From Anthoceros angustus (lineage: Eukaryota > Streptophyta > Anthocerotopsida > Anthocerotales > Anthocerotaceae): a DNA stretch of 64,000 nucleotides. The stretch spans positions 248,001-312,000 of the forward strand of contig MU008194.1 of assembly GCA_010909165.1 (NCBI GenBank), in the 5' to 3' direction. Position 1 is the first letter of the stretch; each line of letters begins with the position of its first letter. This document shows positions 47,641-59,106 of this stretch, piece by piece. A program made the translations under genes and the position numbers. The notes under the pieces are model-generated. The model did no database searches. It was not told where the DNA came from and saw nothing but the letters and a program-made list of their open reading frames with translations.

Positions 47641-48420
47641 ATGCTACACATGGGGAGCCTAATGAGGCGATACAACTTTACTATGCGATGTGTCGCTCGG
47701 TGTGAAGCGGATGCCCACATCTTTGTAGCAGCCCTTCAAGCTTGTGCATTTCTTTGTGGACACGGAATCTAGCGAGAAGTGCGCGATATGTTGCATGACA
47801 TTCCACGAACTTGTTTATTGCCAATCGGTGGACATGTATAGCGCATGGTGAAGGAAGAGACACACGGTTTTCGATAGGTTAGGCGTAAAGGATGTCGTGA
47901 CATGGACGGCCACGATAGTTGGGTATGCAAATCATGGCTTGGCCAAGGCGCTTATGTATGGACAAATGGAGAAGGAGGGCACGATTGTGGGCAACCATGT
48001 TACCTTTGCTTGCCCAAGCAAGCAAGTGCCTTCTGAGCATGCACTCCTGATTGTGGAGAGAGGACTAGATAACACACTTGTGGGCACTTTGGTGGACATG
48101 TAGGCAAAGTGTGGCGAAGTAGAAGATGCGCATCAAGTTTTTCAATGCTTGAGCCCAAAGGATGTGGTGACTTGGAATGCCACGATTCTTTGGGTATGGA
48201 CGAAGGGCTTGGTCAAGAGGCGCTATTTTTGTATGGACGAATACAGCAGGAGGGCCTTGTGGCGATGAGGTTACTTTTGCTTGCCTTTTGAAGGCATGTG
48301 CAAGCATTGGTGCCTTCTGAGAAGGCGTGCACTCACGGCTTGTGCAAAGAGGACATTTGGATAACGACTTGTGGGCGCTTCCTGGTGGACTGCCAAGATG
48401 CATGCCTCGTTTTTTGGACA
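47640..48420 (+). pseudogene. Second PPR relic, heavily decayed
   Basis: The plus strand carries the same repeat phrases as the PPR pseudogene at 31.3-33.4 kb: VKDVVTWTATIVGYANHGL, MEKEGTIVGNHVTFAC, LIVERGLDNTLVGTLVDM, then (after a stop at 48,103) AKCGEVEDAHQVFQCL and SPKDVVTWNATI. Further pieces upstream and downstream are out of frame. It is a partial copy with stops and several deletions, and it has lost all termini. Confidence 0.8.
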
Positions 48421-49560
48421 GCTAGGAAAATTCTTACACCGACATTTACAATCTGGCACTATTTATAAATCGATAAATTTGTATAACATTTTACAATGTA
48501 TTTGCAATGAACATACATCGCAATTTCACTAATATATAGCCTCATAAATGACATAAATCAGGAAAAGGTCTCTTCCACATATTTACAACGGCATTTGCGA
48601 CAAGCATGCCACATCGCAATCTTACTAATATATAACCTCATAAATTACATAAATAAGGAAAAGGCATGCCACATCGCAATCTTACTAATATATAACCTCA
48701 TAAATTACATAAATAAGGAAAAGGTCTCTTCCAAAATTTTACAACGGCATTTAAACAAACATGCCACATCAACAAATAATATATTTATTCATGGATATTG
48801 GCTGGCTTGTGCATTTTACAACCATAATTCTGACGCATGTGCCACGTCGATAAATATACAATAAAATGAATAATCCAATAATATAACATAAATTGGAGAA
48901 ACCATTTTACAATGATATTTGCAATGAGCTTGCCATGTCAGCAAATAATAAATTTATTTATAGATATTTATATAAAATGGTTTTCATGCGTTTACAACCA
49001 TAGCTACAATGCATGTGACACGTCGATAAATACAAAAAAAAAGATAATCCCATAACTAACATAAATCCAGAGAAACATATTTACAACATCATTTGCAACG
49101 AACTTGCCACATCAGCAAATAATAAATCTATTCATAGATATTCCAATAAATGGTATTATTTCAAAAATCAAGTCTTGCACAATTTACAAACACATCTACA
49201 ACAAACATGGTTTACAACGTCTTTTACAAGTACCGTTTACAACATCCTTTATGCCACGTCATTATAAATTCAACAAAATGTAGTTTTATTAACAAATAAC
49301 CCCCATAGTTTTCTAAATCAAAAGAGTTTATGCACAATTAACAACGTCATGTACAACGAGCAAGCCATGTCAACAAACCCCGTTGTAAAATTTGTGTCAA
49401 CATGCCATGTCAACAAATCCCGTTGTAAAATTGTCAACATGCCATGTCAACAAACCCCCATTGTAAAATCCATGCCACATCATATTAGTTAGGAACCCTT
49501 GTTGTAAATGTTCAAAAACTTACAGAGGCTTTGAGTAGTAAGAGTGTTGTAGTTTCCTCT
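48420..49560. repeat. AT-rich divergent repeat array with tttacaac / gttgtaaa words
   Basis: A motif of about 40 bases (tttacaacgg-catttgcaa-cga-catgccac-rtcarcaaataa) recurs roughly every 130-160 bases from 48,430 to 49,260, with variation. Inside it, 48,604-48,663 is repeated exactly as 48,664-48,723 (60 bp). From about 49,375 to 49,510 the complementary word gttgtaaa appears several times with tgccatgtcaacaaa. Arrays with the same short word flipped at the two ends are typical of subterminal repeats of CACTA-like DNA transposons. No transposase or clear terminal repeat is seen, so that is only a suggestion. Confidence 0.6.
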
Positions 49561-50314
49561 AACTAAACTTAGACCCATTTGTAAAGGTAGCCCCTCCTTG
49601 TGTGTCAAGAGCGCCCCGCCTTGCCTTCCACCTTCCCTTCACCTTAAGGGCTCGGGACTCGCCTCCCACTTCCTCCATTTGTCGCCGCCCTCGGGACCTC
49701 TGATCCACCTCACAGGGTCCTCCTCGATTCTTGGGTGGACCTCCTTGTGGCCCGCCAACATCTTCGGCGTATTCCGGACTAGAGGCGTCAGTCAAACAGC
49801 CTAGAAGATATCCAAGTGCCAGTCCTCCACCAGCTCCTCCGCTTCTGCCAGCCAAGGTCCGAAATCCGGGTAGCGTTTGGTGACGAAGTTCCGTTCCACC
49901 AAGCACCAGGGTTCCCAAACCTCCGCCGCCTTCTTGGGCCCCATTGCTGTGCGCCTCTTGGTCTGCTGTTGTGGCTTGAGGCTCAACAATTCTCCTTCCT
50001 CCCTTCGCCGCGTCGAACGCTTCGTTCGCAAAAGTGAGCCGCTCGTAATTGCGCTCGGACGCTTGAAAAGACAGCGCGAGGCGGGGTGTCGGGCGCCGAG
50101 GCGCAAAAGCGCCGGAAGAATGACCGTTGAGGCCAAAGCGTCGGGGGCGCGAAGCAGGCGTCCCTTGCTGCCGTAGCGTCAAAAGGCACGGGCTTACTCT
50201 AGCCTTCTGCCGCCCGCAGTACTCTAGGACGTTGGTGCATGTACCGGGCGTGAATACTTGCCTATAACCGCGGCCCTCGGTCCGTTGCATGCTGTCCCAC
50301 CTCTCGGCCGTCAC
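49559..50314 (-). other. Uncertain ORF, probably retroelement-derived
   Basis: A 251-codon minus frame covers this stretch, but much of its translation is Gly/Arg-rich. An overlapping frame (50136-49801) has the better text: TAMGPKKAAEVWEPWCLVERNFVTKRYP and EELVEDWHLDIF. Its start resembles the MAPKKTT beginning of the retroelement ORFs near 5.7 and 6.8 kb, so I take it as a decayed gag-like fragment and not a host gene. Confidence 0.35.
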
Positions 50315-52535
50315 GTGGCCCCTCTTGCCAAAATCGCTCCCGCTCCAAAGTTACTTTCACGGGCGTGCCACTTACTTGGTCGATCCAGGACTCACGCGAT
50401 CTACCGGGTCGGTCCAGATGATCGGCTCCTCCGGAGTGCAGTCCGAAGTCCTCTGCCTACTCCGGAGTGAGGTCTGGAGCCAACTTATTACCCATCTTGG
50501 CCTTATTCCCTGTCTTATTTCTCACTCCACACCCAAAAAACAAAAAAACTAGCTCATTACCTTTCTAGGGGGAGAGCCTACGGTCCACAACCCCACCAGG
50601 GAAGGAAGGGAGGAGGGCCCCGAGGGGGTCAGAGAAGAAGAAGCCTGTGGACCCAAGGCAGGCGGGTCCGGTGGGCGGGCGGACCCGAGTGCTCTAGGTG
50701 GGAGTTCGGGACTCAGCGAGTCCGGACCTGAGGTCCGGACTCGGAGGCAGACGGACCACGAGGTCCGGACTCTCGACGGACCACGAGGTCCGGACTGAAG
50801 GCCGGACCCAGGGGCCGGACTTAGGAGGAGAGGATCACCACCGGCTCATGAGGGGCAACATCACTGGTGGACCCAGGCGAGGGACCCACCGGTGAGTTAA
50901 GAGGGGGAGAGGAGGAGGATTTGGTGGTCACTGCGGTCGTCGAGCCGCCCCGCGTAGCTCAACACAGGGTCTCGGGAAGGGAGGCCCGCATCGCGGATCA
51001 TCCGATTAGGTAGCCAACCTCGAGGACTAGGGATTGGGCCACCAGCCAAAGGCGGAATCAGCCACTCCCCGCCGCGACGTAGATGGTGGCTAAGGGGAAT
51101 AGTGGGCGGGAGGCTAGGGGCACCGAAATGGACATCACTTTCGAATAGGAGTGTAATAAGTGAGGAGGAAGGTCCGGGGCAGACGACCACGGGGACCTTA
51201 GGAAGTGTTTGGCTGACGGCCGGCCGTCTTGGGGCGTAGTATAAGAGGGCAGAGGCTGCTCTAGTAAAGTATCTTTCTTTTGGGGTGGATACCGCGTTCT
51301 CTTGTAGACCCTTGTGTGTCCTTTGCTAACGCGAGTCCTGCGTCACTGAGCAGGCAAGACAGCCCCGGAGAGATTGATCAAGGTCCTGGTGACGGACCCT
51401 AACGTGTGGTGGTGTGTGCAGGGCGAACGACTAGAGACCCTTGCTCTTCCGGAGTAGGTGGCCGACGTCGGACGAACCGGAACGTGTGAGACTAGTGGAA
51501 CTCCGGGAGGGCGGGTAGAGCCCGGACGGAGAGGCCTGGTGGAACAGCGACGGAGGTCCGGACCACGCAACCCACCCACTCTTCCCCAACTGGTGATGAG
51601 CGTAGTGAGAGTGGTAAGGAAGGCGGACTAGGCAGAAGCGTGGACGGATTTGGTAGGATACGGACGTGAGCAGGTCCTTAAACGTTTGTACGCCCGGGCA
51701 CATTGTTGGGCGCTTAAGAGTAGTTAATAGTAAACCGTGGTAGCGTTGAGAACTTGGGTAAAGCAGCCCACGGCGATGAGGCGAGAATCGGTTTGAGACG
51801 CATAAGCGGAACAATCATTCTCTTGGGAACGGACCCCTTACTACAGAGTCGAGACTCGGATAGCGTCGAGATGGCTGCCCGCCCGTGTGGTATGTGCAAG
51901 TCCATGTCGGCAATAAGCTGGATTGATTTGTCTTTGTGGGCGGTAGATTTGATGCAGTTCCTATCTTCGGTATGCGAGCAAAGCAAGCGGCAAATGAAAC
52001 ACGCAGCGGGCGGCGCATCGAGGACGAGAAATCCGCCATCGCGGTGCGTGGTTGGTGGAGAAGTGCTTGTGGGCGATAGCAACTTGCGAGCGCTTGGTTG
52101 CTAGTGCGTCGAGGGCGGGTGATGGTCGATCACGAGCGAGAGGAAGGAGATCGGCCTTGACGGTAGCCCACACACGCGTCATTCCATATTTACGGCGTTT
52201 ACGGTGTCCTTGATAAGTTTAGCAAGTTGTGGAATGAACCTCGAAAACAATGGCATATGTCTTTAGCCGCATGTTCGTATCTGACGAAGTCTAGATTGGA
52301 AAAAGCGCACAAAGGCGTTTGAAGAAGCGTAATGCGCATGTGTCGCATTTGGTGGTAAATGTGATGAGGTATATATTAATGTATGAGGTGTATACTTATA
52401 ACTATGCCATGGTTAGATATCTATGAATTTGTACCTATACATAAAGAGTATGTATTCATTATATATATATATATATACGTGTTTGGGTCATATATATAGG
52501 ATTATCTGAGAACAAGTCGGCACATAGCCGTATAT
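50315..52535. other. No recognisable gene; ggtccggac word repeats and TA microsatellite
   Basis: 50,690-50,840 has seven or more copies of ggtccggac / gccggac words, centred on the palindrome tccgga. Frames at 51,343-52,182 on both strands overlap each other and match nothing I know. At 52,459-52,478 there is a short (ta)n run. The stretch ends at an assembly gap. Confidence 0.5.
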
Positions 52536-52545
52536 NNNNNNNNNN
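52536..52545. other. Assembly gap (10 N)
   Basis: Ten N separate two contigs. The following sequence, from 52,738, recurs at the end of the window, after another N. Confidence 0.98.
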
Positions 52546-52737
52546 TTTGTGGTAACCAAGGGTCTGCTCTTGAGGCGATTGCGACCCACTAGAAGCTTAT
52601 ATACTAGGGCCATAGAGATGTTCAAAATTGAACGCGAATGAGGGGCCATCTTGTGAGGAGTGCCTTGGCCATCTCCAATAGCCAAGAAGCACCTATCCGC
52701 ACCCCAAGCCTTTTGTCCCATTTGTAAAGCACCACTA

Positions 52738-53104
52738 AGTAACCAATATAAGTTTGAAATCCTCAAGAATAAGATATGTTGTGACCATCATGCTGAAATT
52801 GTATTTATTTTTTTATAATATCCATAAAATATCTTTTGGTAAGAGAATAAAAATCCACATGTCACCGACCTACTATTTCAGATTATCTTGATAATGTATG
52901 AATAACAAAATACATAAGTCATGGTATATAATTTTTATAAGTGAGTAAAGCTTCAACGCTCCTACTAACTACTGTAAATGGATAAAACACCAACTTATTA
53001 TAAAAGATAATACAAAGTTTGGAATATTCATTTAACAACACAAGAAGACCTGGTTGTGAAATGAAACCGCTTAATTATTTTCAGAAACATGATCACTTCA
53101 AGCT
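52738..53104. repeat. Sequence repeated at window end (63622-64000)
   Basis: From agtaaccaatataagtttg onward these 367 bases match 63,622-64,000 almost base for base. Only a few small indels differ (for example around 52,930 and 53,080). The second copy starts immediately after an N. See the finding on false duplication. Confidence 0.95.
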
Positions 53105-53162
53105 AGAGACAACATGTACATTACAAACAAGCACCCGGGTGGCATGCTCTGCCGGTGCGGAA

Positions 53163-55725
53163 TCAATTCGATGGCACCCAACAGCCGTGCAGTCCGTACG
53201 GGAGGCCGTAGGGCAGGATCCCTCGGGCGAGTTCCTCGAACGTCTGGCCGTCCAAGAGGACGACGAAGCCGCCGCCACTGTCGTCGCTCACAAGGGATAT
53301 AACCACGCCTGCACACAGCCGGACGGAACGGGAGCGAGTGATGAGAGGCTGGGTTCTGTCCCGTTCCGTTTCGTTCCGGGGTGGGGAAACCTGGCTAGGG
53401 GAGGGAGTTGGGTTGAGGAGTACGAACCATCGTCTTCTCCGATCGCGCCGGGCCTTGGGACGAAGAAGGGCTCGGTGGGGATGCCGCCGTCGTGGTACCA
53501 AGTCTTGGCGCTCTTGTCCACCAAATCCACCTTTGCGAGGTTGTTGGGGAAGTTGCAAGGGCGGTGTGCTCCAGCTGCGTACAAGTATCGATACTTCCTG
53601 GATTGAAGCTCTCATTGATGGTGTTCATGTCCAGACCCTGCCGTGCACGTCCGGCGGCACGGCTGCTTCTAATGTGCCCTTGCTGGATCCGTCGAGCGGG
53701 ATGGTGAACCTCCCAACTCTGTTGATGTGTTCTGGAATGGTTAATTTGATGCATTTATGTGATGAGCGGAGGAGGAGGATGGATGGATGGAATGTGTACC
53801 TTGCATCGGGGAGAACTTTGCCGGGGAAAGATCGGAGCTCATGGAGCTCCAGGCGCTGGAGAATGGTAGGGTTCGCGTTGTGCTCGCAGCAGTCCACGAT
53901 CACTCTCGCAGGCTTGCCGTCCTCCGCGGGCTCCTCGTACGCGTTGATGAAGTGGAAGGTGACGAAAGGCGGGACTTCCACTGACGCTTCCTGAACAAGC
54001 GTGCGATGGAGTGAGGAATGGAGGTGAGAGGTGGAACAGAATTGGAGAGGCGTGGAGCAAGATTTATTACCAGGGCGCCGGTTTTCCTGTTGAGGATGTG
54101 CATGTAGGAGCCGCTGTCAGGGAGCCACTCGAATTTGTAGTACGGGCAGGGCGCGCTCTTGAGGAGGTTCATCGCGGAGTAGCGCAGTGGCATCTCTGGT
54201 ACCACGATGTAGTTTTCCGATACGGCGAAGGAGTGCACCCATCCTGGGGGCCTTTACCCCTGCATTGGACCTGAAGGGACGGAGCAAAAGAAATGAAGCA
54301 AGTGCTGCATGCGTCCAAGGCTCAAGGAATGCGGAGGAGAGCCTGGAGGAAGTAGTGTTGCTCACTCTGCCAATCATCTCCCTGGTGTTTGATCCGGCGG
54401 GCATCCGCACGACGTTAGCCAGGGTGGATCAAATCCGGCAGCAGCGTGATGAATTCCTTGTCATCTACGTAGGGGTGGGAGTGCAGAATTCCTGCGCGCA
54501 CCAGTTCAAATGTGTCGATGTGAGATATGAGATCTTCAGGAATCTGGACTTGTCTGCAGGCACTCTGCAGCAGCATGGAAGAAAGCAGTTTGAGAATTGC
54601 GGCTCCGGAGGACCTGGAATCCGTCCTCGTATGTGAACTTTCCCAGGGTTTCCAGCGTGTTTGGATCAATCTGAATGGTCCCCTTCATCGTCTCCGTCAA
54701 GCACAGGACTCTTCCGTCTCCCAATCTGCACCAAGAAGCCGTTTCAAGCACGTCATGGATTGAGCGAAGGTTGAAGGATGTGGCGATGGCGTGGCGTGTT
54801 GTAGCATTGCAGGATGCAGGCAGCGTACAGGATGACTCCGGTGTTGGCGTTGTCGGTGAGACTGTGGCCCGTGGCCATCCCGGCGAGCTCACCGATCCGC
54901 TGGAACACGTTCCCTGCCTCCGGCACGACCTTGAATTCCCGGTACATGGGGCGATGGTTGCTGGTGGCCTGCTTGTATGCCTCGGATTGCAGCTGCGCGT
55001 GCCCGCACACCAGCTTCCCGTTGTCGAAGTGGAGACGGACGAGGGTGGAGTACCTGGAGGCCGCTCATGTCACACACTCCATCGCTCCCTATCCAAGGAA
55101 ATGAAGATCGCTACAAGATGAAGCAAGTTCACAATTGCTCCACTCACCCGTCGAAGGTGCTCAAATTCCATGTCCCCAGCGTTCCAGCTTCCGGGCCCGT
55201 TTCGGATATATGTTCCACTCTGCAGCAGCAAGCAAGAACCGCTGAGCTGCTTCAATTTATGATACACAAGTGCAATGCTATCCTGAAGGTGGACTAGTAC
55301 ATGTGATCCATCTACAAAGGTAAGTACCAGCCACTTTGGGATTGCTCCCTGCAGTTCCAGCTCTCCTTCCCATCTCGGCTGCTTGACAGTGTTCCAGGAC
55401 GCATATCCAGGATACCTCTCTTGCTGCCGCACCTCAGCTCCTCCAACTCTCTCGGCCACCAGAGCTCGATTCACAGCCCCCTTCCGGTCCACGGGCTTGG
55501 GAGCTGGAGTGAAGGTTGCGGCCTGATCTGCAGCGTGGCCCTCACCCAGGGCTTGGGCTGTGATTGTGCAGGAGTGGCGGGAGCGCCAGCGCAGGGCCTT
55601 CGGTTGCTTCAAAGGCCGATGGACGACACCTTGACCACCTGACTCTGCTGGAGCGGTGAGGGCGAGAGAAGTGCCATGTTGTCTGCACCCACTGCTGCTG
55701 CTGCAGCTGCAATGCACTTAGCCAT
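53163..55725 (-). CDS. CCD8: Carotenoid cleavage dioxygenase 8 (carlactone synthase), with indels
   Basis: A non-heme iron enzyme of strigolactone synthesis in plastids; CCD8 converts 9-cis-beta-apo-10'-carotenal to carlactone. Exons on the minus strand: about 55725-55328, 55219-55148, 55053-54829, 54725-about 54600, 54491-54366, 54270-54071, 53990-53800, 53718-53428 and 53308-53163. Family text: GTYIRNGPGSWNAGDMEF, GHSLTDNANTGVIL, LCLTETMKGTI, FVTFHFINAYEE, HRPCNFPNNLAKVDL, YGLPYGLHGCWVP. The four iron-binding histidines are found (LHSHP, WVHSF, FHF, LHGCW). The reading frame is broken by about seven small indels: a shift in exon 1, two missing bases after HL near 55,153, an extra A in GGCTAAC at about 54,417, and short C, G and A runs near 54,250, 53,636 and 53,593. 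Most are homopolymer losses, so bad consensus is likelier than a true pseudogene. Confidence 0.9.
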
Positions 55726-55846
55726 GTCACTCCGCAGTCGACGAGCTTTGTGTCCAAGGCTGAGCACGAGCTGTGAAGCACGGCGCGAAGCCTTAAGTAG
55801 AGCCCATCCACCAGCAGTAGACCCACAGGGGCACCCACTTAGCCCG

Positions 55847-57254
55847 CTGTGACCAACCATGTGGAATCCGGGTTTTTAGAAAATCGCTTCTGGAAACGAC
55901 AAGCCATCACAGGCCATGCCAAACGCTTCATGGAGAAGCACCACGCTTAGTCACGAGGCTCTAACTAAATAAACTGAAATGCAATTATCATTCCCTGCAA
56001 GGAAGGCCACTTGGTGTATCCACCCACCTTGACGACAGCCTCATTAGTTTTCTTTTTTATCTTCATATCATCTTACGACACATGAGTAGCGGTTTTAATT
56101 TCTTTCTTCTTGATGCAAAGCAAGGACAATCAATTCACCTCGATCATGAGAGAGCCTCAAAAACTCATATCCCATAACATATTTAGATCCTCCAAGAAAC
56201 AAGGTAACAAATTATGTAAGTATAATAGAAGACATCTATCTTACATAAGAGAAGGAGAAAGTTGTATCAAAGCTATCAAAGTCTCTTATAGGACAAAAAT
56301 CGTATTCCCAAGGACAAAGTGTGAAACATTTGCATCCTTGAAAAAGTTCAAACCTTGGCTAGATATTGATAAGAGTACAAATGTTTCACCTCGTCAATGA
56401 GATAACTAACCTCACATCATGTGCTTCAAGTGCCAAGTTCCTATTGCAACATTCCAAGGATCCCAACTGTTCCATATTCTCTTCGAAAGTAAAGCCTACA
56501 CACTAGATTTAGAATAAGAGGAAAAAGTGTGGATTCATGTAGTAAATTTCACAACCTTGAGAGAGTAGCTACCAACAAGATATGTAATTGTGAATACTTA
56601 ACATTGAGAGTGAGACATAAAACTTAAAAATGGACAAGTTTAAAGTCCATCGTTATAAAACTTTTATAGACTCTCGGTATGTGATTTTACTTAATTATAT
56701 AATCTCTAATGTAATAAGTTCTAAATGAACCTTAAAAGGCCCTTTCTAGTCTTCAAGGCCTTTGCCGGTAGATAGCCTTACTCTTGTAAAGCAAGCCTCT
56801 TAGACCTTTTGCATCTCCTTCCTTCACTTTTGTAAAGCAAGCCTCTTAAACCTTTTACGCATCTCCTTCCTTTATTCTTGTAAAGCAAGCCTCTTAGACC
56901 TTTTCTGCATCTCCTTCCTTCACTTTTGTAAAGCAAGCCTCTTAGACCTTTTCTGCATCTCCTTCCTTTATTCTTGTAAAGCAAGCCTCTTAGACCTTTT
57001 CTGCATCTCCTTCCTTTACTTGCGGTACCGGTTGATCTGGTGATAAAAGAAACCTAGTGAGATTGTTGTCAAGGTGGGTGGATACGCCAAGTGGCCTTCC
57101 TCGCAGGCGATGATATTGTATTTCAGTTTATTCAGTTAGAACCTTCGGACTACGCGTGGTGTATTTACATGAAGCGGTTTGGCATGGCCTATGATGGCTT
57201 GTCGTTTCCAAAAGCGATTTTCTGAAAACCAGGATTCCACATTATTGGTCACAG
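55847..57254. mobile_element. Element with 200-bp terminal inverted repeats upstream of CCD8
   Basis: The sequence at 55,847-56,047 (starting ctgtgaccaaccatgtggaatcc) recurs inverted at 57,055-57,254 (ending ggattccacattattggtcacag). Shared blocks include the aaaatcgctt region, gcttgtcgtttcc-type words, and the ccacccaccttgac end. Between them lie 1.0 kb of AT-rich sequence and a 48-bp minisatellite. There is no transposase-like frame and no clear target-site duplication. The outer edge lies about 120 bases upstream of the CCD8 start. Long terminal repeats suit a Mutator-like or foldback element, non-autonomous. Confidence 0.85.
56770..57030. repeat. 48-bp minisatellite, five copies
   Basis: The word gtaaagcaagcctctta starts at 56,787, 56,832, 56,880, 56,928 and 56,976, giving periods of 45, 48, 48 and 48. 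Each unit continues gaccttttctgcatctccttcctt. A stray unit end (ccttagaccttttctgcatctccttcctt) appears again at 57,402-57,431. The array sits inside the inverted-repeat element. Confidence 0.92.
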
Positions 57255-59106
57255 TGAGTCACTCCTCTTTCACATGAAGGCCAAATTCACCTTGTTGATG
57301 AGTGTCACATGAGGGCCAAACGCTTCATGTAGATGCACCACGCTTAGTCCGGAGGCTCTAATTGAATAAACTGAAATACAATATCATCGTCTGCAAGGAA
57401 GGCCTTAGACCTTTTCTGCATCTCCTTCCTTTTGTTAGGTTGCATGTTGTACCTCTTGATAACTAAGAGAGAGCCAATATGAATTCTCAATCACTGCCTC
57501 CTTCCAAATCCAAAACTTAGAAGAGTTTAAATGAAAGGTGAGTTGTTCCAATCCATCTTATGGGACTTGCATATGGCGTACCAAAGCGGGCTAGATGAAT
57601 GTGCTATCGCTAATTTTGAAAGTCTCTCTTCTATTTTCAAAGTGTCTTCCGTTTTCAAAGTGTCTTCTGTTTCAAACAATCTCTCAAATGCAAATGCAAT
57701 TGGATTCCACAAACCCTAACTCCGCTGCGACCACATTCTGGAGTTGCGAAACCTCCCACCCCAACTGCGCGCTTGGAGAGGCCACACCCACGCGTGCCTC
57801 ATTGCTCAACCGCCTCACCGCTCCCATTCAATGTGCACGCCCGCTTGGAGAGGCCGTTTTTGGTATTTGCTGCCCTAGCCAGCCACCCCACCAGCCTCAT
57901 GGAAGGGATGAAGTGAAGGGTGCTGGAGGGCTGAGTTTCTCCAAAACTCAGCTCCCTCAAATTGCAACTATGGTATGCAAAGAAAACATGAACCGACCAC
58001 AAAGAAGTTCCGTGTGAAAGAAAAAGATTAAGTTTGTGTGTAAGTATGCTTGCTTGTGGCCGCGTTGGTAGGTCCACTTTGGGCACTCTTAGTTCGGTCC
58101 GATACCAAAGCGGACACAAGCGTGCTTGCAGGTAAAATGTGTGGTGTGAAGGAAAGTTTGGTGTGAAAAAATGTGCCCCGTTCCCTCTGTCCTCTTCGGT
58201 ATGCCATGAAACGCCGGCTGCCAGCACTTTTTGTTTTGCGATAAAGAAGGCTTTATAAGAAAAAGAACATCGAAGAACAGAAGTACAGAAAGCATGAGCG
58301 GGCAGAGCAAGCAACAAGAGAGCCAAAACTCAAGCCGAGGGCCACACTACAGGACAGCCCGGATGCCGGGACTTTTGATGAAATTCTGACCAAGCTTTTT
58401 GACCAACAACAGCATCAACATTGGAGTCTAGCTAACATATTTCGTGGGTGTATGTGTGCTGGGTCGTACCACCATGTCATCGCCACACGTATGCGGTCTA
58501 GAATTGGCGGCCTGACCTTGGTCTGAAGCCAACCTGGCTTTGAAGGATTTGTTGCATGCGAGATCCATTCGGTGGTGTCGTGATGCACGCAAAGAATTTT
58601 GCGGTGGCATGCACAGCATATAGCACTTTCCACATCCGCCACTCCAGCCAGCACATTGTGCCGCAGGCTCCTGGTGGGTTGCAACAATACTTCTACGTGT
58701 GCACACTAGGACATGTCTACAGCACCAGAACTTTGTTTCCCTTGTTGGAGCTTTCCTGTGTTGAAGTAGATTCTCTTGCTCCAGCATCTACGACCGGGCA
58801 CTTCACTCCAAAACGAACGGTGAGGGCAGGAGGTGGAAGAGTTGCTTCAACTGGCATGGCCATTCTTGAATAACTCTCCGGGCCATGGAATGTCTCATCG
58901 TGCCTACGTAACCCTGGAGCGTTGCAGAGAAGAGAGAAGGATGTGGTGTTTGATTCGCATCTGCTTCTGAGTTCAGCAGCCCTAAATAGCTTCAAGACTG
59001 AAGTAGTGTGGGGTCACTCGAGAAGAAGCTCCGATTCGGCTCTGATTCCTGTGGCCTCGGAGGTACACATGTACATCAGACAGAATCTGCCAAAGCAACT
59101 TCTCAC
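57255..59106. other. Intergenic; partial third copy of the inverted repeat
   Basis: 57,300-57,405 matches 55,915-56,010 in direct orientation (gccaaacgcttcatg, caccacgcttag, aataaactgaaat, ctgcaaggaaggcc), so it is a fragment of the same repeat. Frames at 57,595-58,326 and 58,556-58,995 overlap on opposite strands, with no family signature. Nothing else is supported. Confidence 0.55.

Noticed and set aside
48420-49500. Regularly spaced short repeats that could suggest a CRISPR array
   Set aside because: Repeats are divergent, AT-rich, unequal in spacing and in a plant nuclear context. They suit transposon subterminal repeats better.
54187-54636. 149-codon plus-strand frame
   Set aside because: Antisense to CCD8 exons 4-6, whose protein matches a known family.
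57799-58326. 175-codon minus-strand frame with a hydrophobic start (MALLLLALPAHAF)
   Set aside because: It looks like a signal peptide, but the rest has no domain. It overlaps a comparable plus frame, and no splice or codon evidence supports it.
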